Assembly: GCF_041908905.1 (NCBI RefSeq)
Contig: NZ_JAYREK010000002.1
Coordinates: forward strand, 245,922-309,921
Direction of reading: 5' to 3'
Source of the DNA: Zoogloea sp041908905
GTDB lineage: Bacteria; Pseudomonadota; Gammaproteobacteria; Burkholderiales; Rhodocyclaceae
DNA: 64,000 nucleotides
This document shows, in pieces, positions 9,625-18,930 of this stretch; the stretch's first letter is position 1, and every line of letters begins with the position of its first letter. The notes below the pieces were generated by a model, which was not told the DNA's origin, ran no database searches, and was given only the letters and a program-made list of their open reading frames with translations. The position numbers and the translations under genes are program-made.

Positions 9625-9935
9625 ACACCCGCGCCCCCGTCCCGATCGCCGACGTCAAGCCCGGCACCTCGCTGGCCGAAGACCTGCGGGACGCCGCCGG
9701 CGCGCTGCTGCGCCCGGCGGGCTACGTGCTGGCCGAAGCCGACCTCGAGAACCTGCTCCGCCGCGGCATCGAGACCCTCTGCATCGTCACCCCCGGCGAC
9801 AGCGCCGAGGACGCCCGCCTGCGCGAAGCGGCCCGGGTGCGGGTACTGCACATCTTCCGTCACTGCGCCGAGGCTCCGGAAGCCCAGGCGCTGCTGCACG
9901 CCGTACTGGCCTTCCGGCAGGAACACTTCCGATGA
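9621..9935 (+). CDS. Small stand-alone domain protein related to the tail of the HD-GYP protein in the same operon
   Basis: 104 residues, no signal peptide or membrane segment. Residues about 7-55 resemble residues 377-433 of the REC-HD-GYP protein encoded two genes downstream (12134-13441). The shared pattern is [VL][KR]PG..LA.DL....G..LL.....VL.E..L...L, followed by a strand (LCIV / LSIAV). The remaining half is helical and alanine/glutamate rich. The gene overlaps both neighbours by 4 bp (ATGA at each junction), so it is co-translated with the degenerate EAL and HDOD proteins. The function is unknown; a small interaction or regulatory subunit is the simplest guess. Confidence 0.75.
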   Translation: MNTRAPVPIADVKPGTSLAEDLRDAAGALLRPAGYVLAEADLENLLRRGIETLCIVTPGDSAEDARLREAARVRVLHIFRHCAEAPEAQALLHAVLAFRQEHFR

Positions 9936-10771
9936 CCCACCCCACCCTTGCCGAAATGACGGCCCGGCTCCACAAGCTGCCGGCGATGCCCGTCGTGGCG
10001 GCAGAACTGCTCAGCAGCCTGGCCAGCGATGACACCGAGGTGGACGCCCTGGCCCGCCGCATCGCCCAGGACCAGGCCATCGCCGCACGGGTGCTGCGGG
10101 TGGCCAACTCGCCCTTCTACGGCCTGCAGACCCAGGTCGGCTCGATCCGCGACGCGATCGTCGTGCTCGGTTTCTCGACGGTGCGCTCGCTGGTGCTCAC
10201 CGCGACGGTGGTCAGCGGGCTGCCGGCGGGGCGCTGCCCGGGCTTCAGCCAGGAGCTCTTCTGGCGCCACGGGCTCGGCGTCGCGGTGGCCGCGCGGGCC
10301 CTCGCCCGGAAGCTCGGGCGCCGGGCCGACGAGCTGTTCATCGCGGGCCTGCTCCACGACATCGGCCGGCTGGCGATGGTGGTGGTCGCCCCCGAAGACT
10401 ACGCCGAAGTGATCGCCACCTCGCGGGCACAGGACTGCACCCGGCAGGAGGCCGAGATGAGCGTCTTCGGCTACGACCACGCCGCAGTGGGTGCCGCCCT
10501 CGCCCAGCGCTGGAACTTCCCCCCCGAGATCCACGACGCCCTCGCCTTCCACCATGCCCCCGCCGGCGGTGCGCCGGACGGCCCGGCGGCCCTCATCCAT
10601 TACGCCGACGCCATCGCCAAGGCCCTCGACCTCGACGGCGAGGAGGACACGCAGCTGCCCCGCCTCGACCCGGCGACCATCGTCGCCCTGGACCTCGACC
10701 AATCCAGCCTGGCCCAGGTGCTGAGCGAAACCCAGGCGGGCTTCGACAACTGCCGCCTGCTGCTTGGATAG
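9932..10771 (+). CDS. HDOD domain protein
   Basis: 279 residues, essentially one HDOD domain (about 12-215) starting with LHKLPAMPVVAAELL and the ARRIAQDQAIAARVLRVANS segment typical of the family. LLHDIG is preserved, and FGYDHAAVGAALAQRW and FHH are further HD-like positions. HDOD proteins are HD-superfamily members that usually act as signalling or scaffold proteins in two-component and c-di-GMP pathways and seldom have proven hydrolase activity. It overlaps the small upstream gene by 4 bp and sits directly ahead of the PAS-histidine kinase gene, so it probably belongs to the same signalling complex. Confidence 0.9.
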   Translation: MTHPTLAEMTARLHKLPAMPVVAAELLSSLASDDTEVDALARRIAQDQAIAARVLRVANSPFYGLQTQVGSIRDAIVVLGFSTVRSLVLTATVVSGLPAGRCPGFSQELFWRHGLGVAVAARALARKLGRRADELFIAGLLHDIGRLAMVVVAPEDYAEVIATSRAQDCTRQEAEMSVFGYDHAAVGAALAQRWNFPPEIHDALAFHHAPAGGAPDGPAALIHYADAIAKALDLDGEEDTQLPRLDPATIVALDLDQSSLAQVLSETQAGFDNCRLLLG

Positions 10772-10775
10772 ATCC

Positions 10776-12133
<1,358 letters not shown>

Positions 12134-12137
<4 letters not shown>

Positions 12138-13441
12138 CAGCCACCCCCACTTCGCCCGCCGAAGCCGCCGCCTTCACGATCCTGTGCGTGGACGACGAAC
12201 CCAACATCCTGTCGGCCCTGCGCCGCCTGTTCCGGCCCCAGGGCTACGCCGTACGGGTGGCCAACGGCGGCGTGGAAGGCCTGGCGGTGCTGGACGCCGA
12301 GCAGGTGGACCTCATCATCTCCGACATGCGCATGCCGGGGATGGACGGCGCGGCCTTCCTGGCCGAAGCGCGCAAGCGGCAGCCCGACGCCGTGCGCCTG
12401 CTGCTGACCGGCTACGCCGACATGGGATCCACCATCGACGCGATCAACGGCGGGCAGATCGCCCGCTACATCTCGAAACCCTGGAACGACCAGGACGTCC
12501 TGCTCACCGTCCGCGAGGCCCTCGAACGCCGCGCCCTCCAGAACGAGAAGAACCGCCTGGAGGCGCTCACCAAGGCCCAGAACGAAGAGCTGCGCAGCCT
12601 CAACGCCAGCCTCGAACAGAAGGTCGAGGCGCGCACCGCCGAGTTGCGCAACGCCCACGAGAAGCTCAAGCAGAACTTCCTGACCTCGATCCGGGTGTTC
12701 TCCAACCTCATCGAGCTGCGCGAGGGCGGCACCGTCTGCGGCCACTCGCGGCGCGTCGCCGACGTGGCCCGCAAGCTCGCCGTCAAGCTGGGCCTCAAGC
12801 CGAACGACGTGCAGGACGTGATGCTGGCCGGCCTGCTCCACGACGTGGGCAAGATCGGCCTGCCCGACGAGCTCCTGGCCAAGCCGCTGTCCCACATGAG
12901 CGGCGACGAACTGGGGATCTGGCGCAAGCACCCCACCGCCGGGCAGAACGCCCTGATGGGCCTCGAAAACCTGCGCCAGGCGGCGGTGTACATCCGCGGC
13001 CACCACGAGCGCTGGGACGGCCAGGGCTACCCGGACGGCCTGTCGGGGCTGACCATCCCGTATGGCGCGCGGATCATCGCGGTGGCCAACGACTTCGACG
13101 GGCTGCAGGCCGGGCTGTTCTCGCCGCGCCGCCTCAAGCCGGAGGAGGCCATCACCTTCATCCAGCAGAACCGTGGCAAACGCTACTGCCCCCAGGTGGT
13201 GGACGCCTTCCTCGAGGTGATGGGCGCGAGCGACCAGGTCTCGCCGGCTGGCCACGAGATCGGCACCAGCGCCCTCCGGCCGGGCATGGTGCTGGCCCGC
13301 GACCTGGTGGGCAAGGACGGAGTGATGCTGCTGGCGGCCGACTTCGTTCTCGACGAGAGCCTGATCCGCCAGCTGCGCGAACTGGAAGCCAGCGAGGGCA
13401 CCCGCCTCAGCATCGCGGTCCGCCCCGCCCAGGGCGCCTGA
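12134..13441 (+). CDS. Response regulator with HD-GYP phosphodiesterase domain (RpfG type)
   Basis: 435 residues. The receiver (15-135) has VDDEPNILSALRRLF, phosphoacceptor D64 in IISDMRMPG and SKPWND. It is followed by a coiled coil (about 145-190) and an HD-GYP domain with HSRRVADVARKL, LLHDVGKIG, HPTAGQNAL and HHERWDGQGYPDGL. The catalytic HD and GYP signatures are intact, so hydrolysis of cyclic-di-GMP is expected. Residues 377-433 form a tail domain also found as the small protein at 9621-9935. It is the last gene of the five-gene operon and ends 12 bp from the convergent REC-PAS-GGDEF-EAL gene. Confidence 0.94.
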
Positions 13442-13453
13442 CGCCCTGGCGCC

Positions 13454-15592
13454 TCAGCCCGACGGCACGGCCACCCGCTGGGGCAGGATCTCGACCCCGC
13501 CGGCCAGCAGGTGCATCAGGGCCTGGCGCGCCATCGGCCGGGCGAACAGGTAGCCCTGGATCAGGTGACAGCCCCGTTGCTGCAGGGCCTCGAGCTGGGC
13601 GGGCGTCTCGACGCCCTCCGCCACCACGTCCATGCCCAGGCTGCGGGCCAGGCCGATCACCGCCTCGACGATCGCCAGCCCCTGGCTGTCGTGAAGCTCG
13701 CCGATGAAGCTGCGATCGATCTTGAGGGTGTTCACCGCCAGCCGGCGCAGGTAGGCCAGCGACGAGTAGCCGGTGCCGAAATCATCCACCGCCACCCGGA
13801 TGTCCATCTCGCGGAGCTGGGCCAGGGTGGCGGTGGCGTAATCGAGGTCGCGCATCAGCACCGTCTCGGTGAGCTCGAACTCGATGCGCGACGGCGGCAC
13901 CCGCGCCGCCTCGAGCACCGCGCGGATGGTGGGGATCAGCTGGGGGTCCATGAAATTGACCCCCGACAGATTGATGCTGACCCGGAAATCCGGCGGCAGC
14001 GCGTCGCCCATCTGGGCGATGTCCGAACACACCTGCTCGATCACCGCCCGGGTCAGCGGCACGATCATGCCGGTCTCCTCGGCCAGCGAGATGAACTCCG
14101 GCGGCGGCACCGTGCCCCGCGCCAGGTGGGCCCAGCGCACCAGGGCCTCGGCCTTGGCGATGCGCCGGCCGCGCACGTCAACGATGGGCTGGTAGAAGAC
14201 CTGCAGCTCCTCCTCGCCGATGGCGCGGCGCAGGTCACCCTCCAGGGTGAAGCGCAGGAAGGCCGCCACCTTCATCTCTTCGGAGAACAGCGCGACCTGC
14301 TCGCCAGGCGCCCGCTTGGCCCGGTTGAGGGCGGTCTCGGCCGCCTTCAGGAGCGCGTCGGCTTCCGTCGCGTGGTCGGGCATCATCGCCACCCCGATCC
14401 GCGCCGCAAGGGTGATCTCCTGCCCCGGCACCCGGATCGGTGCCCGCACCACCGCCAGCAGGCGGTAGGCGCGCTCGAGCACCTCCTCGACCGGCCCCAC
14501 GTCGCTGATCAGCACCCCGAACTCGTCGGCCGCCAGGCGCGCCACCTTGAGGCGCGGCAGGCCGCCGCCCCCGGCGGGCTCGGCGGGGGTGCGGTCGCCC
14601 ATGCTCTCGCGCAGGCGGTGGCCGATCACCTGCAGCACCTGATCGCCCCGCTCCGGGCCGAGGCTGTCGTTGATGCGGCCGAATCGGTCGATGTCCAGCA
14701 CCATCACGGCGCAGGCGCTGTCGTTGCGCAGGCTGCGGGCCACCGCAGCGAGCAGGCTCTCGCGGAAGAACTCCCGGTTCGGCAGCCCGGTGAGGGGGTC
14801 GAAATAGGCCAGCTGGCGGATCCGCCGCTGGGTGTCCACCTGCTCGGTGATGTCCTGCACGCTGCCTTCCAGCAACAGGCCGCTGCCACCGGCAGCCGGC
14901 TCGGCCGTCTCGAGCAGGGTGCGGACGCTGCCGTCGGGCCACACCACGCGGTAGGTCAGCTGGTAGCCGACGCCCTTCGCGGCGGCCTTCAGCGCTGCCT
15001 GCACCATCGGCCGGTCGGGACCATAGACGTGGTCGAGCAGGGCCTCCATGAAGGCGCCGAAGGTCTCGGCCTGCTGCCCGAACAGGCGGTAGTACTGAGC
15101 CGAACGCTGCACCCGCCCCTCGCTCACGAACCACTCCCAGCTGCCCAGCCGGGCGATGCGCTGGGCGCTGGAGAGGCTCTCCTTGTTGCGGACGAGCTCC
15201 TGCATGACCTGCGCCGAGCGCAGCACGTAGCGGATGCGGAAACGCAGCAGGGTCCAGTTGATCGGCTTGGAGATGAAGTCGGTGGCGCCGACCTGGAAGG
15301 CACGCTCCACCGACTCGCCGTCGTCGAGCCCGGTGAGCATGATGATCGGCACCAGCTGCCCCTCGGGGCGGGCCCGCAGGTGCTGGCACACGTCGAAACC
15401 GCCGAGGCCGGGCATCATCACGTCGAGCAGCACCAGGTCGGGGCGCTCGGCATCGAAGAGCGCCAGGGCCCGCAGGCCGTCCTCGGCCTCGACGCTGGTG
15501 TAGCCGCCCTCCCGCAGCGCCTCCGACGCCATCAGGCGGGTCAGCGGGTCGTCGTCGACGATCAGGACGTGCATCTTGCGGGTCCGGGTCAT
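13454..15592 (-). CDS. Response regulator with PAS, GGDEF and EAL domains (probable c-di-GMP phosphodiesterase)
   Basis: 712 residues from the ATG at 15592. The receiver has D57 in LLDVMMPG. A PAS domain follows (about 130-250), then a GGDEF domain beginning FDPLTGLPNREFF whose active-site loop reads AADEF instead of GGDEF, which suggests loss of cyclase activity. The EAL domain is complete by inspection: EALVRW, SINLS, ELTET, DDFGTGYSSLAYL, LKIDRSFI, EGVET and QGYLFARPM. The net activity is therefore probably c-di-GMP breakdown under receiver control. The start codon overlaps the stop of the upstream Hpt gene (ATGA), linking the two functionally. Confidence 0.93.
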   Translation of the reverse strand: MTRTRKMHVLIVDDDPLTRLMASEALREGGYTSVEAEDGLRALALFDAERPDLVLLDVMMPGLGGFDVCQHLRARPEGQLVPIIMLTGLDDGESVERAFQVGATDFISKPINWTLLRFRIRYVLRSAQVMQELVRNKESLSSAQRIARLGSWEWFVSEGRVQRSAQYYRLFGQQAETFGAFMEALLDHVYGPDRPMVQAALKAAAKGVGYQLTYRVVWPDGSVRTLLETAEPAAGGSGLLLEGSVQDITEQVDTQRRIRQLAYFDPLTGLPNREFFRESLLAAVARSLRNDSACAVMVLDIDRFGRINDSLGPERGDQVLQVIGHRLRESMGDRTPAEPAGGGGLPRLKVARLAADEFGVLISDVGPVEEVLERAYRLLAVVRAPIRVPGQEITLAARIGVAMMPDHATEADALLKAAETALNRAKRAPGEQVALFSEEMKVAAFLRFTLEGDLRRAIGEEELQVFYQPIVDVRGRRIAKAEALVRWAHLARGTVPPPEFISLAEETGMIVPLTRAVIEQVCSDIAQMGDALPPDFRVSINLSGVNFMDPQLIPTIRAVLEAARVPPSRIEFELTETVLMRDLDYATATLAQLREMDIRVAVDDFGTGYSSLAYLRRLAVNTLKIDRSFIGELHDSQGLAIVEAVIGLARSLGMDVVAEGVETPAQLEALQQRGCHLIQGYLFARPMARQALMHLLAGGVEILPQRVAVPSG

Positions 15593-16047
15593 GGCAGCCC
15601 CGCCGCTTCGAGGGTACGAAGCTCGTCGGGGCCGAGCAGCCCCTCGTCGAGGAAGGCCTGGCGAACGTCCCGCCAGGCCCGCGCGATCCCCGCTCCGTCG
15701 TCGGGCGCGAGGGGCAGGCCCGCCTTGAGGCGCGCCTCGAGCCGCCGCGCCAGGGAGCCCAGGCCCAGGGCCCCCATCGCCGTGGCGGACGACTTCATCC
15801 GGTGGAGCAGCCAAGCGAGGGCCTGCCGGTCGCCCTGGGCGAACGCGGCACGCACCTGCCCCACGTTACGCCCCATCTCCGCAACGAAAACCCCCAGCAA
15901 GCGCTTGAGTACCGGCGAATCCCGCCGCCGGCCGACCCCCGGCAGGCCGAGCAGCACCGTCAGGTCGAGCACGACGCCGGCCCCGCAGGCGGCGGACGAC
16001 GAATCCGCGGAAGCGCTGGCGGTGTCTGGCATCGGGGTGGTCTCCAT
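15589..16047 (-). CDS. Histidine phosphotransfer (Hpt) domain protein
   Basis: 152 residues, mostly one Hpt four-helix bundle with the phospho-His at H82 in LLHRMKSSATAMGA. The N-terminal 25 residues are low complexity, and the second methionine (residue 6) is an alternative start. Hpt proteins relay phosphate between the receiver of a hybrid kinase and a terminal receiver. The gene is coupled by a 4-bp overlap to the REC-PAS-GGDEF-EAL response regulator, the natural acceptor. No kinase is encoded in this operon; the nearest hybrid kinase is at 657-3320 (inferred partner). It lies 75 bp downstream of the YfiR-like gene on the same strand. Confidence 0.87.
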   Translation of the reverse strand: METTPMPDTASASADSSSAACGAGVVLDLTVLLGLPGVGRRRDSPVLKRLLGVFVAEMGRNVGQVRAAFAQGDRQALAWLLHRMKSSATAMGALGLGSLARRLEARLKAGLPLAPDDGAGIARAWRDVRQAFLDEGLLGPDELRTLEAAGLP

Positions 16048-16122
16048 AAGAACTTTGGCTGATTTTTGAGCATATCAACAAAAATGCTGCAACGCGCGCC
16101 AAGTTCGGAACGAAGACACGAT

Positions 16123-16740
16123 TCAGGGCGCCCGAACCCCATAGACGCTCCGGGCAAGGCGCAGCAACTGGGCGCTGGCGCGCAGGCCGTCCCGGAGCAA
16201 GGACGCCTGGTTGATCTCGAAGCGCACACGGCCCTCCTCGGTAACCAGCCCGATGCTGCCGCCGGCCTCGGCAAAACCGTCGATATCGCTCACCAGCAGC
16301 AGCCCCCGGTTGAACAGCAGCCGCAGCAGCCCGCCCACCCGACGTTCTTCGGAATCGGAGATGAAGACGATGTGGCACTCCCCCGCCTGGTCGACCCCTT
16401 CGAGCTGGCGCACGCGCACCTCGCGGCCGTTCACCTGGCGCCCCTCGAGCCCGACCAGCGCCCCGCCGAAGGGGTCGCGGCCGAGCACGCAGACCCGCAA
16501 CGGCTGCGTCGCCGACAGTCGCGCCGCCGGCCACTCGACGTAGCGGGCGAAATTGAGCAGATAGGCGGCCTTGATCTGGTATTCCGCCGACGGCGTGGCA
16601 ACGGCCGCAGGCGCGCCCGCCAGACACAGCAGCACCACGCACAGGCTCCACAGCCAGGCGCCGGGCCAGCCCGGCGCGGCAGCCCCGCCGGAGCCCGTCC
16701 CACCGGGCAGCAACATCGCCTTCGGAGTCAGAAACGCCAT
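16123..16740 (-). CDS. YfiR-like (DUF4154) periplasmic protein
   Basis: About 205 residues, with an N-terminal hydrophobic export signal (about 20-48) followed by the DUF4154/YfiR fold. Recognisable segments are YQIKAAYLLNFARYVEWPA, LRVCVLGRDPFG, CHIVFISDSEERR and the GLVTEEGRVRFEIN region near the end. In Pseudomonas, YfiR is a periplasmic repressor of the diguanylate cyclase YfiN, but family members also occur next to TonB-dependent receptors and hybrid kinases, as here. The start overlaps the end of the receptor gene by 13 bp; a later ATG eight codons in is possible. Likely role: periplasmic link between the receptor and the Hpt/REC-EAL proteins downstream (inference). Confidence 0.85.
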   Translation of the reverse strand: MAFLTPKAMLLPGGTGSGGAAAPGWPGAWLWSLCVVLLCLAGAPAAVATPSAEYQIKAAYLLNFARYVEWPAARLSATQPLRVCVLGRDPFGGALVGLEGRQVNGREVRVRQLEGVDQAGECHIVFISDSEERRVGGLLRLLFNRGLLLVSDIDGFAEAGGSIGLVTEEGRVRFEINQASLLRDGLRASAQLLRLARSVYGVRAP

Positions 16741-18731
16741 ATTCCCTGGACGTAGCCGCGACGGGGCTGATAGCTCAACTGGCTGGGAAAGTAGTCCGAG
16801 GCATACTCCAGGTGCCGCTGGTCGAAGAGGTTCTGACCGACCACCGCCAGATCGAAATTCCGCCTGACCCGCCAGCCATAGCGGGCATCGACGCTGATAT
16901 AGGCCGGCACCCTGCCGGCCTTCACCTCTCCGACCCGCCGCAGCATCAGGTCGAACTCGTGGCCGGCGCCCGGCGACCACAGGGCATGGATGCTCCCCCA
17001 GTGATGGGGCGCGCCCCCCTCGAGGGCGACACTGGAGGCGCTGGCGGCCGGATCGGCGTAGCGCCGGGCCTGGGTATCGAGCACGGTATAGCTCGCCTGG
17101 AGGCGCAGGGTAGCGCTGAGGCTCAGGTCGGCCGCCAGTTCGAGGCCGGTGGTGCGGGCGTTGCCGAAGTAGCTCCGGAAGAACTGCTGGACCGGCAGCG
17201 GGAACCCGGGCACTGGATACTGCGGCCCCGCCGGGTCGGTAAGCGAAGCGTTCAGCCGGCGGTAGTCGTGGTGGAACAGCACCGCCTCGACGCTGCCATT
17301 GGAGAGGGTGCGGCGATAGCCCAGCTCCAGCGCATCGACGCGCTCGGCCTTCGGCTTGAAATAGGGGGCCGGCTGGGAGCGCAACACCAGCGCCGGGAAG
17401 GGCGACGTCGGCGGCAACGACTGCACGCCGAGCAACGCCGTCGCCGCGACCTCGCCGATGGACGGCGTGCGGGACGCCCGCGACCAGTTGAGCCACAGGC
17501 TGTCATCCGTCGTCGGCGTCCACATCAGGCGTGCGGTGGGCTGGGCTTCGAAATGGGAGATCGTCGAATGCTCGAAGCGCGAGCCGAGGGTGAGCATCCA
17601 GGTCTTCGGGACCAGGCTGATCTCGTCCTGCACGAAGGCGCTGGCGATCCGGTATTCCGAGACCCGATCCTGAAAGGCGAAAGCGGGCGAAGTCGCAGCG
17701 ACATCCAGGCGGTTATAGCGCAGCCCCAGGCCCCACATCAGGTCGTGGCGCCCCATCGGCGCCAGGGCGTGCTGGAAGTCGACGTCGACGACATCGGACC
17801 TGCCCTTGCCCTGCGTCGAATTGAGCAGGTAGTCGGCGTGATCCGCATAAGCCTGCAGGGTCGCATCGCCGCCCGCCATGGCCCAATTGCGGCGCGCCAG
17901 CAGGTTGCCGCCCGAGAACTCGAAGGCGATCGGATAAATGCCAGTCGGGTCGAGAACGGCGGGGATCGGCAGGATCTCCCTGCTGCTCTGGCGGTAGCCG
18001 TTGCCCGCGACCGTCCACCCGGCCTCGCCATCGATGCGGAAGCCGGCGAGCCAGCCCCCTACCTTGTCGCCGGCCCTGTCGCCCTCCGCCGTCTCGGAAC
18101 GCTCGAGGTCGCGCCCCTTGGCGAACACCCGCATGGCGCCGACGCCCCCCAGATCCACCCCCTGGCGGACCGCCGTCGCCACGCCACCCTGGCTGTCCGC
18201 CGCGACCGAGACCAGGCCGCCCCGCGTCGCGGTAGCCTTGCGGGTGACGATGTTGATGACGCCATTGACCGCGTTCGCCCCCCACAGGGAAGCGCCCGGT
18301 CCGCGCACCACCTCGATGCGCTCCACGTCCTCGATCAGGATGTCCTGGGCCTCCCAGAACACCCCCGAGAACACCGGGTTGTAGATGCTGCGCCCATCCA
18401 CCTGGACGAGTAGCTTGTTGGCAAAGCGGCCCTGCGCCCCGCGCACCCCCACCGCCCAGCGCGCCGAACCGATCTGCGCCACATTGACGCCCGGCACCTC
18501 CCGCAGGGCCTCGGGAATGCTGCGGGCGCCGCTGCGCCGGATGTCGTCGGCCGACAGCACGGTGACCGCCGCCGGGGTATCCGACAGCTTCTGGGCCTTG
18601 CGCGAAAGCGTGGCCACCTCCAGCTTGCCCAGATCCTCGAGCGGCAGATCGACGAGGGAAGTCTCGAAAGCCCCCGCCGCGCCCGCCCCGAGCAGGATGG
18701 CGAGGAAAAACCCGGTCCGATGACGGCGCAT
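16728..18731 (-). CDS. TonB-dependent outer membrane receptor
   Basis: 667 residues. A signal peptide (FFLAILLGAGAAGA) is followed by a plug domain: TPAAVTVLSADDIRRSGARS, then VDGRSIYNP and ERIEVVRGPGASLWGANAVNGVINIVT. The rest alternates like a 22-strand barrel and ends in a terminal phenylalanine (GIWRF), the usual outer-membrane insertion signal. Its length and LSRKAQKLSDTPAAVTV opening resemble the receptor subgroup paired with DUF4154 proteins. The ligand cannot be read from sequence; no siderophore or cobalamin genes or riboswitch are nearby. The YfiR-like gene overlaps its end, so the product probably feeds a signalling pathway as well as, or instead of, uptake. Confidence 0.93.
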   Translation of the reverse strand: MRRHRTGFFLAILLGAGAAGAFETSLVDLPLEDLGKLEVATLSRKAQKLSDTPAAVTVLSADDIRRSGARSIPEALREVPGVNVAQIGSARWAVGVRGAQGRFANKLLVQVDGRSIYNPVFSGVFWEAQDILIEDVERIEVVRGPGASLWGANAVNGVINIVTRKATATRGGLVSVAADSQGGVATAVRQGVDLGGVGAMRVFAKGRDLERSETAEGDRAGDKVGGWLAGFRIDGEAGWTVAGNGYRQSSREILPIPAVLDPTGIYPIAFEFSGGNLLARRNWAMAGGDATLQAYADHADYLLNSTQGKGRSDVVDVDFQHALAPMGRHDLMWGLGLRYNRLDVAATSPAFAFQDRVSEYRIASAFVQDEISLVPKTWMLTLGSRFEHSTISHFEAQPTARLMWTPTTDDSLWLNWSRASRTPSIGEVAATALLGVQSLPPTSPFPALVLRSQPAPYFKPKAERVDALELGYRRTLSNGSVEAVLFHHDYRRLNASLTDPAGPQYPVPGFPLPVQQFFRSYFGNARTTGLELAADLSLSATLRLQASYTVLDTQARRYADPAASASSVALEGGAPHHWGSIHALWSPGAGHEFDLMLRRVGEVKAGRVPAYISVDARYGWRVRRNFDLAVVGQNLFDQRHLEYASDYFPSQLSYQPRRGYVQGIWRF

Positions 18732-18750
18732 GAATCCACTTCCAATATGT

Positions 18751-18768
18751 CGATACTGTAGCGTATCG
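18751..18768. promoter_or_regulatory. Inverted repeat upstream of the TonB receptor gene, candidate operator
   Basis: CGATAC and GTATCG arms of 6 bp are separated by 6 bp, 20 bp upstream of the receptor start codon. The position fits a regulator site overlapping the promoter or leader. The regulator is unknown and the arms are short, so chance is not excluded. Confidence 0.35.
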
Positions 18769-18930
18769 GCACGACCACAGCCGATCTTGAGATTTTTCCC
18801 CGGGCGGCCGGCAGGCCCGCCGCCGCGCGCCCATCGCCCGCAAACCTGCAGCGGGCGCGCCTTCGGCTACAATCACAGGTTATTCTTGAATCCGCCGGCA
18901 CGCCGGCCACGCCCGCCAAGGTAAGACCCG

